64,000 bases of DNA from assembly GCF_026410305.1 (NCBI RefSeq), contig NZ_JAPMLQ010000007.1, positions 62,001 to 126,000 on the forward strand, written 5' to 3'. The stretch comes from Sulfitobacter sp. F26204 (lineage in GTDB: Bacteria; Pseudomonadota; Alphaproteobacteria; Rhodobacterales; Rhodobacteraceae). Below the pieces are notes generated by a model. The model did no database searches. It saw only the letters and a list, made by a program, of their open reading frames with translations, and was not told the origin of the DNA. Shown piece by piece: positions 27,851 to 36,475 of this stretch. A program made the position numbers and the translations under genes. Positions within the stretch are counted from its first letter, which is position 1; each line of letters opens with the position of its first letter.

Positions 27851-28378
27851 TTACAAAGAAGCCGCAGCCCGGCTTGCCTGATCATATTGCCCCGACATGG
27901 CCCGCAATCCGGCCGCGATCTGACGCAGGTCGTCCCCGTCTGTATCCAAACGCGACAGCCCATCCAGGAAGCAAACCTTGCGGATGGCGCGGTAAGCCTC
28001 GCATAGGGCTTCGCCCTGTTCAGACGTGCGATAAAATACTTCCTTGCCGCGTTTGTCGGATTCCAACAAACCGGATTTAAGCAGTTTGCGAAGCGCGTAA
28101 TTCACCGTATGGGTATCCTCGATATTCAACAAAAAACAGATGTCTGTAAGACGTTTCTCGCGTCCACGATGATTGGTGTTGTGCAGTACAAGGATTTCCA
28201 GCGGGGTCAGCTCTGTGTTTCCCGCCGCCGCCATGCAGCGCGTCATCCATCGCGTAAAAGCGTTAAAGGCAATGATCAAACCATACTCAAGTTCGGATGA
28301 CTCCCATCCTTCGCCTTCGGCAAGATGGCGCGAGGAAACAATACGCCGTTCAGAGAGTGGTTTAGGAGTATCAGTCAT
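27851..28378 (-). CDS. MarR-like winged-helix transcriptional regulator
   Basis: A 175-residue regulator with a central winged helix: LTPLEILVLHNTNHRGREKRLTDICFLLNIEDTHTVNYALRKLLKSGLLE spans the DNA-binding domain (about 56-108). The following KRGKEVFYRTSEQGEAL is the wing. It is first in the minus-strand amino-sugar operon, 54 bp before the kinase, and faces a 371-bp divergent intergenic region. It may control nag genes or the Hint protein gene; repeats in that region are candidate sites. Confidence 0.85.
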   Translation of the reverse strand: MTDTPKPLSERRIVSSRHLAEGEGWESSELEYGLIIAFNAFTRWMTRCMAAAGNTELTPLEILVLHNTNHRGREKRLTDICFLLNIEDTHTVNYALRKLLKSGLLESDKRGKEVFYRTSEQGEALCEAYRAIRKVCFLDGLSRLDTDGDDLRQIAAGLRAMSGQYDQASRAAASL

Positions 28379-28749
28379 AGGGCCTCATGTTATCCAAAGA
28401 CAAATCGTTCGCAATATGTCGGCGAGTTACCAGCGTTTGTCGGGTGCATTGATCACTAGATCACAATCCAAAGGATGAGCGAAGTGGATTTTACACACGT
28501 TAAGGTTGCTGAAATGCCGTTCCGAGAAAAGAAACAAGGTGACGTGACGTCAGCAATATGTCGGGATATATTCGATATATTGTGATGATGGCGCTGGCGG
28601 GCGCAATATGTTGATCTCTCGCATGGCGGGAAAGCGGTCCCTGCGTGAATTTGCAACACCTGATTGTCTGTCACAAAAAACAAACTTTCCCGATGATTCG
28701 CATTTTGTTAGCCTTGCGTTAATAAAAACTGAGGCAGGCAGTACGAGCA
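28379..28749. promoter_or_regulatory. Divergent intergenic region with GCAATATGT repeats
   Basis: This 371-bp region between the MarR-like gene and the Hint gene holds no supported gene. The 12-mer GCAATATGTCGG occurs exactly at 28411-28422 and 28553-28564, and GCAATATGTT at 28603-28612. Between the last two is an AT-rich palindromic element, ATATATTCGATATAT (about 28566-28580). These are candidate operators for the adjacent MarR-like regulator or for a factor acting on the Hint gene. A TTAATAAAAA-like AT-rich stretch lies about 25 bp before the Hint start. Confidence 0.5.
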
Positions 28750-29826
28750 ATGAAAACGGGCTTAAAAGGCACGTTCGTCATAAGCTGGTCGCAAACAGAA
28801 ATCGACGGCCTTGATGCCGCACCCGTGCAATCCCTTTCTGTAGGTGCCGCATGGGCGTGGCGGGGTGATGCCATCAGCGTTGATGGACCGAACGATGTCT
28901 TGCGACTGGACCAGGCAGACGGGGCAGAAAAATTAAGAAAACGAGCGGCGCGAATGGTCCATCGCTTGGTCGGGGCAGCTCTTGAAAAAGAGGTACCGTC
29001 CGTATCCGGGGCAAACCAGGATGCGTTGGAAACGACACCATTGATGGACAACAGTTTTGTTGTGACGGACGGGGGCAAAAGCTACACCGTGACGCTGATC
29101 GAAGTGGGTGGTGGCAGTCAGCCTTTGTTGATGTTTCTTGACGAAATCCCGCCTCGTGATTGCGAACTCTGGATCGTTCATCACACGCTAGGGTCAACAC
29201 CTCATGATGTTGATGGCCACGGAAGCGGCGGGGTCATTTGTTTTACCCTTGGAACTCGGATAGCGACGCCCGAAGGTCTGGTGCGTATCGAAGATCTGCG
29301 CGAAGGGGATATGGTGCAGACAAAAGATAGCGGCGTGCAGGCGATCCGCTGGATCGGCAGCAGACGGATGAGTGGCGCGCGCTTGTTCGCGATGCCAAAA
29401 CTACGCCCGGTTCGGATCAGTGCCGGCATTCTGGGCGAGGATAGACCAGACGAAGATTTGATCGTGTCACCTGAGCACCGTATTCTGATCAAGGGTGACA
29501 AGGCCCAGGACCTGTTCAACACTTCAGAGGTTCTGGTTGCCGCCAAGGATCTGATCAACGGGGACACCATTACAGTTGACCTGAAACTGCGCGAGGTCAC
29601 CTATGTGCATCTGTTGTTTGATAGGCATCAGGTTCTCTGGGCCAATGGCGTTGAGACAGAAAGCTTTCACCCCGCTTCGGCTGCACTTAGCGCATTGGAC
29701 GATGTGGACCGCGCCCGCCTGCTGGCGACGCATCCCGAGTTGGAATTTGATCCACATACCTACGGCAGTTTCGCGCGGCGCAACCTGTCTTCGTCGGAAT
29801 CTGCCATTCTGAAGTACGCCGCCTGA
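28750..29826 (+). CDS. Hint_2 (Hedgehog/intein-fold) domain protein
   Basis: A 358-residue protein with an unrecognised N-terminal region (1-160) and a Hint-type domain from Cys164 (CFTLGTRIATPEGLVRIEDL) to about residue 320. The conserved block with His (SPEHRILIKG, about 239-248) is present, as is the late VLWANGVETESFHP. Hint folds catalyse self-splicing or self-cleavage through the N-terminal Cys; Rhodobacterales carry many such proteins of unknown purpose. Whether this one cleaves after Gly-Val-Ile is not known. No N-terminal signal peptide is visible, although family members can leave by type I secretion. It stands alone. Confidence 0.87.
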   Translation: MKTGLKGTFVISWSQTEIDGLDAAPVQSLSVGAAWAWRGDAISVDGPNDVLRLDQADGAEKLRKRAARMVHRLVGAALEKEVPSVSGANQDALETTPLMDNSFVVTDGGKSYTVTLIEVGGGSQPLLMFLDEIPPRDCELWIVHHTLGSTPHDVDGHGSGGVICFTLGTRIATPEGLVRIEDLREGDMVQTKDSGVQAIRWIGSRRMSGARLFAMPKLRPVRISAGILGEDRPDEDLIVSPEHRILIKGDKAQDLFNTSEVLVAAKDLINGDTITVDLKLREVTYVHLLFDRHQVLWANGVETESFHPASAALSALDDVDRARLLATHPELEFDPHTYGSFARRNLSSSESAILKYAA

Positions 29827-29866
29827 CCCTGCAGCCCGGTCCGCGGCTTCCTTGTCCTTGATGGCG

Positions 29867-30436
29867 TTATTTTTCAACGCGGCTCTTGATCAAAGCCTTG
29901 ACAATGGCCTTGGCGCTGTCGCTGTCCCATTTGGCATCCCCACGCAATCGGGCAATCTCTCGCCCTTCGGGGTCGATCAATACTGAAATCGGCAACCCGA
30001 ATATGCCCATTTGTGAGGCCAGTTGTTGTTTCGGGTCTTGGTGACGCGGCAGACTGTCGATGCCGGCCTCGGAAAAAAACTTGGTAATTCCAGCGGGAGA
30101 ATTACGCCCGGTGGCGATGGTAAGGACCTCGAAATCCTCGCCACCGAATTCTTTTTGCAAAGCATTCAGCTGCGGCATTTCCTTGCGGCAGGGCGCACAC
30201 CAGGTGGCCCAGAAGTTCACCAGAACATATTTGTCGCGATACTCTGCGAGCGTGGCAGTTCCCGCATCATCGGCCAAATCAAATGCTGAATCCGACACTG
30301 CCTGGGGGCTGTCATGAACGATCAATTTCTTCATATCGCCTGTGCGCAGGGATAAAATGTCAGGTCCTGCAGACAACGCGGCATTTGCACCTGTCAAAAG
30401 GGCCGTATACAGGAGACCGAACACTAAATTTCTCAT
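29867..30436 (-). CDS. TlpA/ResA-like thiol:disulfide oxidoreductase
   Basis: A 189-residue thioredoxin-fold protein kept outside the cytoplasm. An N-terminal hydrophobic signal or anchor (about 5-22) precedes a domain with the active site WCAPC in [16 protein letters not shown]. The cis-Pro loop is [12 protein letters not shown]. It reduces disulfides in the periplasm, often for cytochrome c maturation or copper proteins. The ATG at 30436 has GGAGGG 7 bases upstream. Its start is only 23 bp from the start of argH on the other strand, an arrangement discussed as a finding. Confidence 0.93.
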   Translation of the reverse strand: MRNLVFGLLYTALLTGANAALSAGPDILSLRTGDMKKLIVHDSPQAVSDSAFDLADDAGTATLAEYRDKYVLVNFWATWCAPCRKEMPQLNALQKEFGGEDFEVLTIATGRNSPAGITKFFSEAGIDSLPRHQDPKQQLASQMGIFGLPISVLIDPEGREIARLRGDAKWDSDSAKAIVKALIKSRVEK

Positions 30437-30459
30437 CTGTCCCTCCAAAGGGTTTTGTA

Positions 30460-31851
30460 ATGACTGACACGACTTCCAACAAAATGTGGGGTGGCCGTTT
30501 CGCCGCCGGTCCCGATGCCATCATGGAGGCTATTAACGCTTCCATAGGTTTTGACAAGCGGATGGCGGCCCAGGATATCGCAGGCTCGCGTGCTCATGCC
30601 GCGATGTTGGCCGCAACAGGCATCATCACTGATAAAGATGCAGAAGCGATCGGGGAAGGGCTTCTCACGATCTTGTCAGAAATCGAAGACGGGACCTTTC
30701 AATTTTCGACCGCACTGGAAGACATCCACATGAATGTCGAAGCGCGTTTGAAAGAGGTGATCGGCGAACCTGCGGGGCGCTTGCATACGGGGCGTTCACG
30801 CAATGACCAGGTTGCGACGGATTTCAAACTTTGGGTACGCGATCAGCTGGATGCATTTGAAGGCGGGCTGATGGCGTTGATCCGTGCCTTGCTGGGACAG
30901 GCAGAGGCGGGGGCAGATTGGGTCATGCCAGGGTTCACTCATCTACAAACCGCGCAACCCGTGACCTGGGGCCATCACATGATGGCCTATGTCGAAATGT
31001 TCGGGCGCGATCTGTCCCGTGTACGTGATGCAAGAGCGCGGATGAACGAAAGCCCCCTTGGGGCCGCGGCGCTTGCGGGTACATCCTTTCCGATTGACCG
31101 TGATATGACGGCGCAGGCTCTTGGCTTTGACCGGCCTGCGGCCAATTCGCTGGATGCCGTTGCCGATCGTGACTTTGCATTGGAGTTTCTGGCGGCGGCG
31201 AGCATCTGCGCCATGCATCTGTCACGCTTTGCAGAGGAATTGGTGATTTGGTCGTCAGCACAGTTCCGGTTTGTGACACTTTCTGACCGGTTTTCAACAG
31301 GATCCTCGATCATGCCACAGAAAAAGAACCCTGACGCAGCGGAGTTGATCCGCGCCAAGGTAGGGCGGATTTTCGGGGCCAATACCGCGCTCATGATGGT
31401 GATGAAGGGGCTGCCGCTGACCTATTCCAAGGACATGCAGGAAGACAAGGAACAGGTGTTTGACGCCGCCGACAACCTGATGCTGGCTTTGGCCGCGATG
31501 GAAGGCATGGTGCGCGATATGACGGGGCAACGCGACAATCTGGCCGCAGCTGCCGGGTCTGGGTTTTCCACGGCAACCGATCTCGCCGACTGGCTGGTGC
31601 GGGTGCTGGGCCTGCCGTTTCGCGAGGCCCATCACGTCACGGGGGCCTTGGTCGGGATGGCCGAAAAACAGGGCTGCGACCTGCCTGACCTGACACTGGC
31701 GCAGATGCAATCGGTGCATGCCGATATTTCCGAGGGCGTTTTTGATGTGCTTACGGTGGAAAATTCGGTGAATTCGCGTATGTCTTACGGGGGGACCGCA
31801 CCAGCGCAGGTGCGGGAGCAGATCAAGCGTTGGAAAGGTTTGTTGGCATGA
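30460..31851 (+). CDS. argH: Argininosuccinate lyase
   Basis: A 463-residue fumarase/aspartase-superfamily enzyme for the last step of arginine synthesis, splitting argininosuccinate into arginine and fumarate. The N-terminus MWGGRF is diagnostic. [18 protein letters not shown] and [14 protein letters not shown] are followed by the superfamily signature [20 protein letters not shown]. The ATG at 30460 matches the family length; the frame is open further upstream, but into the divergent tlpA gene. Its stop overlaps the start of a small lipoprotein gene (ATGA). Confidence 0.97.
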   Translation: MTDTTSNKMWGGRFAAGPDAIMEAINASIGFDKRMAAQDIAGSRAHAAMLAATGIITDKDAEAIGEGLLTILSEIEDGTFQFSTALEDIHMNVEARLKEVIGEPAGRLHTGRSRNDQVATDFKLWVRDQLDAFEGGLMALIRALLGQAEAGADWVMPGFTHLQTAQPVTWGHHMMAYVEMFGRDLSRVRDARARMNESPLGAAALAGTSFPIDRDMTAQALGFDRPAANSLDAVADRDFALEFLAAASICAMHLSRFAEELVIWSSAQFRFVTLSDRFSTGSSIMPQKKNPDAAELIRAKVGRIFGANTALMMVMKGLPLTYSKDMQEDKEQVFDAADNLMLALAAMEGMVRDMTGQRDNLAAAAGSGFSTATDLADWLVRVLGLPFREAHHVTGALVGMAEKQGCDLPDLTLAQMQSVHADISEGVFDVLTVENSVNSRMSYGGTAPAQVREQIKRWKGLLA

Positions 31852-32027
31852 GATTGGCCATCGCAATCGGACTTTGCCTAAGCCTTGCGGCCTGCGGTGC
31901 CGACGGCGAACCCGTGCAGCCGACGCGCAGTGCGACCATTTCCCTTACGGACAGGGGGCTTGCTGCCTCTGGTCAAGTGGCTTTGCATCAGGGACCGGTT
32001 GCCGTCACGCTGGGACTGGGATTTTGA
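31848..32027 (+). CDS. Tiny lipoprotein, copy 1
   Basis: A 59-residue predicted lipoprotein. The signal [16 protein letters not shown] ends in a perfect lipobox (LAAC, Cys16). The short mature part ends in alternating hydrophobic residues closing with Phe. The ATG overlaps the argH stop (ATGA), so its output is tied to argH. I recognise no domain. It overlaps a second small lipoprotein gene by 4 bp. A structural role in the envelope near lysine and arginine synthesis genes makes no obvious sense, so conservation of the position would be the main evidence. Confidence 0.72.
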   Translation: MRLAIAIGLCLSLAACGADGEPVQPTRSATISLTDRGLAASGQVALHQGPVAVTLGLGF

Positions 32028-32185
32028 AGGGCGGTTTGCTACTTGCGATGTTCATTGCGCTGGCGGGTTGCAATGCCTCCGGGAGCAGCGGTGGCCCGGT
32101 TCATCCGCGGCAGGAAACCAGCAGGACCACGCCAGGATTGCATCTTTCAGGATATGTGAATGTCGGCGTGGCGAGGACTTTTTGA
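32024..32185 (+). CDS. Tiny lipoprotein, copy 2 (TTG start)
   Basis: A 53-residue predicted lipoprotein read from a TTG at 32024, overlapping the previous gene's stop by 4 bp (TTGA). The signal [15 protein letters not shown] ends in a lipobox (LAGC, Cys17). The mature part has Gly, Ser, Pro and charged residues and ends GYVNVGVARTF; like its neighbour, it closes in an alternating pattern with a terminal Phe. It was likely to be missed because of its size and TTG start. No domain recognised. Confidence 0.6.
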   Translation: MKGGLLLAMFIALAGCNASGSSGGPVHPRQETSRTTPGLHLSGYVNVGVARTF

Positions 32186-32186
32186 A

Positions 32187-32504
32187 ATGTCGGCTTTGCG
32201 CATGATTTTCCTGGGATTGGCGATTTGGGGAGCACTTCATCCCCTGTACCATTTCATCAGCTGGTTCAATACAAACGGCTATGACGTCATTGCAATGATC
32301 GACGCATGGCATGCGAATGCAGCATCCAGCGGCTTGGTCTGGGATCTGACGATTGCTGCTGTCACACTGACTGTCTGGATTATCGCCGAGGTGGCCGTGC
32401 GGCGCAACTGGCTGGCCTTGATCGCCATTCCGGCAACATTCTGTATTGGCGTAAGCTGTGGCTTGCCGCTCTATCTATTTTTGAGAACAGCGCCTGTTCG
32501 GTAG
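32187..32504 (+). CDS. Small membrane protein, DUF2834-like
   Basis: A 105-residue protein with three hydrophobic segments (about 5-21, 51-69 and 76-97) and the GLVWDLTIAAVTLTVWIIAE pattern that I associate with DUF2834. The function of the family is unknown. It begins 1 bp after the second lipoprotein gene and ends 31 bp before lysA, so argH, two lipoproteins, this gene and lysA form one probable operon. Confidence 0.75.
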   Translation: MSALRMIFLGLAIWGALHPLYHFISWFNTNGYDVIAMIDAWHANAASSGLVWDLTIAAVTLTVWIIAEVAVRRNWLALIAIPATFCIGVSCGLPLYLFLRTAPVR

Positions 32505-32535
32505 GGCGGATTTGAGTTTAAGGGCAAGATGAAGC

Positions 32536-33801
32536 ATGGATCATTTCCTCTATCGTGACGGCGCGCTTTATGCGGAGGATGTGCCGATAACAGAGATCGC
32601 AGCGGCCGTGGGGACGCCTTTTTATGTCTATTCCACGGCGACTTTGCTGCGTCATTTCCGGCTGTTCGACGAGGCGTTGGAAGGACTGGAGCATCTTGTC
32701 TGCTATGCCATGAAGGCAAATTCCAATCAGGCCGTCTTGCGTACATTGGCTGCTGTCGGCGCCGGTATGGATGTGGTGTCGGGTGGGGAATATCGCAGGG
32801 CGCGTGCCGCCGGCGTACCGGGGGACAGGATTGTGTTTTCCGGTGTCGGCAAGACCCGCGAAGAGATCCATCTGGCCCTGACAGGGGGGATCCGGCAATT
32901 CAATGTCGAAAGCGAACCGGAGATGCAGGTGCTGGATGCCGTTGCGCGGGATCTGGGGGTTGTTGCACCGATCACCATTCGTGTGAACCCCGATGTGGAT
33001 GCCAAGACCCATGCAAAGATCGCGACGGGAAAGTCCGAGAACAAATTCGGTATCCCGATCGCCCGGGCGCGCGAAGTCTATGCGATGGCTGCGGCGATGC
33101 CGGGCCTGGAGATTATCGGGATCGATGTGCATATCGGGTCGCAGTTGACCGATCTTGAGCCTTATGAACTGGCCTACCAGAAGGTTGCTGAGCTCACCGA
33201 GGTTCTGCGTGCGGATGGTCATAACATCAAACGTCTCGATCTTGGAGGCGGCCTTGGCATTCCCTATGAGCGGAGCAATGCCGATCCCCCTCTTCCGTCG
33301 GATTATGGGGCCTTGGTCAGACGCAGGTTGGGGCATCTGGGGTGCGAAATCGAAATTGAGCCGGGGCGGTTGATCGCGGGTAATGCGGGGCTGATGATCA
33401 GCGAAGTGATCTATGTCAAGAAGGGGGAGGGACGCGAATTCCTGATCCTGGACAGCGCAATGAACGACCTGATCCGCCCTGCCATGTATGACGCCTATCA
33501 CGATATTATTCCGGTTTTGGAGCCTGCCATCGGGGTTGAAAAACAACCCTTCGATATTGTCGGCCCGGTTTGTGAGTCCGGTGATACCTTTGCCAAACAG
33601 CGCATGATGCCGCCCCTGTCGGCGGGGGACCAAGTCGCGTTCAGATCTGCCGGAGCCTATGGTGCGGTGATGAGCAGTGAATACAATTCACGCCCCCTTA
33701 TTCCCGAAGTTCTGGTGCGAGGAGATCAATTTGCGGTTATCCGCGCGCGTCCGACCTTTGACGAAATGATAAATCGCGATACCATCCCTGAATGGCTATA
33801 G
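32536..33801 (+). CDS. lysA: Diaminopimelate decarboxylase
   Basis: A 421-residue alanine-racemase-fold PLP enzyme that makes L-lysine from meso-diaminopimelate. PLP Lys is in YAMKANSNQAVLR (about residue 60). The His of VHIGSQLTDL and the Gly-rich LGGGLGIPY follow. The active-site Cys is in VCESGDTF and the substrate Tyr in AGAYGAVMSSEYN. The length and motifs match LysA rather than ornithine decarboxylase. The ATG follows the DUF2834-like gene by 31 bp, as part of the argH operon. Confidence 0.97.
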   Translation: MDHFLYRDGALYAEDVPITEIAAAVGTPFYVYSTATLLRHFRLFDEALEGLEHLVCYAMKANSNQAVLRTLAAVGAGMDVVSGGEYRRARAAGVPGDRIVFSGVGKTREEIHLALTGGIRQFNVESEPEMQVLDAVARDLGVVAPITIRVNPDVDAKTHAKIATGKSENKFGIPIARAREVYAMAAAMPGLEIIGIDVHIGSQLTDLEPYELAYQKVAELTEVLRADGHNIKRLDLGGGLGIPYERSNADPPLPSDYGALVRRRLGHLGCEIEIEPGRLIAGNAGLMISEVIYVKKGEGREFLILDSAMNDLIRPAMYDAYHDIIPVLEPAIGVEKQPFDIVGPVCESGDTFAKQRMMPPLSAGDQVAFRSAGAYGAVMSSEYNSRPLIPEVLVRGDQFAVIRARPTFDEMINRDTIPEWL

Positions 33802-33837
33802 GGCACAACAGGTCAAAGCCATGAGGGAGCCGATGCG

Positions 33838-36438
33838 ATGAGCAGTTTTACCCCCAACGATTTGCGACGCAGCATGGCAAAATTGCGCTGGCCTATGCGG
33901 CTGACCTGGTTCGGGTTGTTTTCCGAAAGTCTGGTGCAGGCGCTGTGGCCGTTGATGAGCGTCGTCTTATCGGTATTGGCGGCCTTGATGTTGGGCCTGC
34001 AGGATTCCGTGATGATCGAGATCGTTTGGGCCGGCATTGTCATTGCCTTCTTCGCTTTCGCATTTGGCCTTGTCTATGCTTTGCGACGGTTTCGCATTCC
34101 TTCGAAAGCAGCAGCAATGGAACGTCTGGATGCCAGCCTGCCGGGACGTCCGATCCGAGCGATGCTGGACACCGCTGCAATCGGCGATGGCGATGATGCC
34201 GCCATGGCGGTGTGGCGCGCCCATAAATCGCGCATGGCCCAGCGGGCTACTGCTGCCAAAGCCGTTCCGGCCGATTTGAGAGTTGCAAGCCGCGACCCAT
34301 ATGCCCTGCGGTATGTGGCGGTCCTGGCATTTTCGATGGCGCTGTTGTTCGGTTCGTTCTGGCGCGTAGGCTCTGTCGTCGGGATGGCACCGGGGGCAGA
34401 GTCCATGGCAAGCGGACCGGTCTGGGAAGGATGGGCCGAGCCGCCGCGCTACACAGGGCGCCCGACCTTGTACCTGAATGATTTGCCTGCCGGCCCGCTT
34501 GACCTGCCTAAGGGCACGTTGATTACCCTGCGCTTTTACGGAGAGGTCGGTGCGCTTGCCCTGACGGAAACGGTGTCGGGCCGGACAGCAGATATGCCTG
34601 CGGCAACCGACCCCGCGCAGGATTTTGCAATCGTGCAACAGGGCAGCATTGCAGTCGAAGGGCCGAGTGGGCGGGCCTGGAACGTGACCATGCGTCCGGA
34701 TGCACCGCCTGAAGTACAGATTCTGGGCGAGACCAAGGTCACAGCATTGGGTGAGATGCGGTTGCCCTTTAGCGCCACGGATGACTATGGAGTCGAGGCG
34801 GGTGAAGCCCAATTCATTCTAGATCTGGCGGCGGTCGATCGGCGCTACGGACTGGAGACCGCCCCGGACCCCCGCGAACAGATCATCGTTGCGTTACCGA
34901 CGCCGATCGCGGGCAACCGTGCTGCCTTCGAGGAAAATCTGATCGAAGATTTTTCCAAACATCCCTGGGCAAATTTGCCGGTAAAACTGACTCTTACAGT
35001 GTTGGATGCAGTAGAGCAGCAAGGCGAAACTATCCCTTTGGATATGCTGTTGCCAGGGCGGAGATTTTTCAATCCATCCGCTGCGGCCCTGATCGAGATG
35101 CGGCGCGATCTGTTATGGTCCACAAAGAATGCGACACATACGGCGCAGGTCCTGCGCGCTGTATCCTGGCACGCGGAGGATCTGTTCAGTAGTGCAACTT
35201 CTGCATTGCGGTTGAAACGGATCATCGAGAAGCTGGAAATCCGCACGCGGTATGGGCTGGATGCAGAGGTCGTTGATGAACTGGCCGAAGACCTGTGGGG
35301 ACTGGCACTGGAACTGGAAGAGGGTGAGCTGGCGGATGCACTGGAACGTCTGCGTCGTGCGCAGGAACGGTTACAGGAGGCAATGAAGAACGGAGCATCG
35401 GACGAGGAAATCGCCGAATTGATGGATGAGTTGCGCCGCGCGACGGATGACTACATGCGCCAACTTCAGCGACAGCAGGCGCAGGAAGCAGAGCAAAACT
35501 CCGATGGTGACCAACAGCAGGGCGAAAACATGCAAATGACGCAGGATGACCTGCAACGCATGATGGATCGGATTCAAGAGTTGATGGAAGAAGGCCGCAT
35601 GGCCGAAGCAGCCGAAGCCCTGCAACAGCTTCAAGAAATGATGGAGAACATGCGTGTCACCGAAGGACAGCCGGGGCAGGGGGGGAAATCTCCGGGTGAA
35701 GAAGCGATGGAAGGCATGGCTGATATGCTGGGCGAACAGCAAGGGCTGAGTGATCAGGCGTTTCGCGATCTGCAAGAAGGGTACAATCCTGATGCCCGGG
35801 CAGGTGAAAACCAGGACAATGAAGGGCGCAATGGCGGTCAGGGACGCGGTCAAAGCCATGACGGCCAAGGCGAAGGCAATGGCGAGCGATCAGACCCAAA
35901 TGGACAGAATGGTGAACAGAACCAGCAATTTGGCGAGGGAGAGCAAGGCCTGGCCGAACGCCAGCGTGCCCTACGTGAAGAATTGAACCGCCAACAAGGG
36001 CGTTTGCCCGGACAAGGAACACCTGATGGCGATGCCGCGCGAGAGGCACTTGATCGTGCAGACCGGGCCATGCGGGATGCCGAGGAAGCATTGCGCAAAC
36101 GTGATCTGGCGGAGGCCATTGATAATCAAGCCCAAGCCATGGAGGCTCTGCGCGAAGGCATGCGTTCGCTGAGTGATGCTCTGGCGCAGGATCAGCAAGA
36201 CCAGAGCCCCGGCCAAGGCGAGACAGAGGCGGACCGGCGCGCAGACAACCGTGATCCCTTGGGGCGCGAGCAGGGAAGCAATGGATCCTCAAGCACCGAC
36301 GGGCCGCTGGCCTTGGGACAGGAAAACGGACGTGCCCGTGCCCGTGAATTGCTGGATGAAATCCGCCGTCGGTCAGGGCAAAAAGAGCGACCAGAGGCAG
36401 AGCGGGATTATCTGAACCGATTGATGGAACGGTTCTGA
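33838..36438 (+). CDS. TIGR02302-family membrane protein (DUF4175)
   Basis: An 866-residue envelope protein known from alphaproteobacteria but without a known function. Two membrane segments lie near residues 30-75, and a third near 160-180. The middle is beta-rich and ends in a long helical region (about 440-620) full of Glu, Gln and Met. A low-complexity Gly/Asn/Gln/Asp stretch (about 640-705) is followed by a second helical segment and a charged C-terminus. GGGAG precedes the ATG by 8 bases. It is 36 bp downstream of lysA. A scaffold or stalk role at the membrane is only inference. Confidence 0.9.
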   Translation: MSSFTPNDLRRSMAKLRWPMRLTWFGLFSESLVQALWPLMSVVLSVLAALMLGLQDSVMIEIVWAGIVIAFFAFAFGLVYALRRFRIPSKAAAMERLDASLPGRPIRAMLDTAAIGDGDDAAMAVWRAHKSRMAQRATAAKAVPADLRVASRDPYALRYVAVLAFSMALLFGSFWRVGSVVGMAPGAESMASGPVWEGWAEPPRYTGRPTLYLNDLPAGPLDLPKGTLITLRFYGEVGALALTETVSGRTADMPAATDPAQDFAIVQQGSIAVEGPSGRAWNVTMRPDAPPEVQILGETKVTALGEMRLPFSATDDYGVEAGEAQFILDLAAVDRRYGLETAPDPREQIIVALPTPIAGNRAAFEENLIEDFSKHPWANLPVKLTLTVLDAVEQQGETIPLDMLLPGRRFFNPSAAALIEMRRDLLWSTKNATHTAQVLRAVSWHAEDLFSSATSALRLKRIIEKLEIRTRYGLDAEVVDELAEDLWGLALELEEGELADALERLRRAQERLQEAMKNGASDEEIAELMDELRRATDDYMRQLQRQQAQEAEQNSDGDQQQGENMQMTQDDLQRMMDRIQELMEEGRMAEAAEALQQLQEMMENMRVTEGQPGQGGKSPGEEAMEGMADMLGEQQGLSDQAFRDLQEGYNPDARAGENQDNEGRNGGQGRGQSHDGQGEGNGERSDPNGQNGEQNQQFGEGEQGLAERQRALREELNRQQGRLPGQGTPDGDAAREALDRADRAMRDAEEALRKRDLAEAIDNQAQAMEALREGMRSLSDALAQDQQDQSPGQGETEADRRADNRDPLGREQGSNGSSSTDGPLALGQENGRARARELLDEIRRRSGQKERPEAERDYLNRLMERF

Positions 36439-36475
36439 TCCGCGTCTGCCTGGTCTGAGAAGTTTCGAACCTGCC

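Noticed and set aside
28450-28466. TGATCACTAGATCACA element near the MarR-like gene, resembling the sucC/sdhC palindrome
   Set aside because: The symmetry and spacing differ from TGTGATCACA; it looks like a chance pair of GATC sites.
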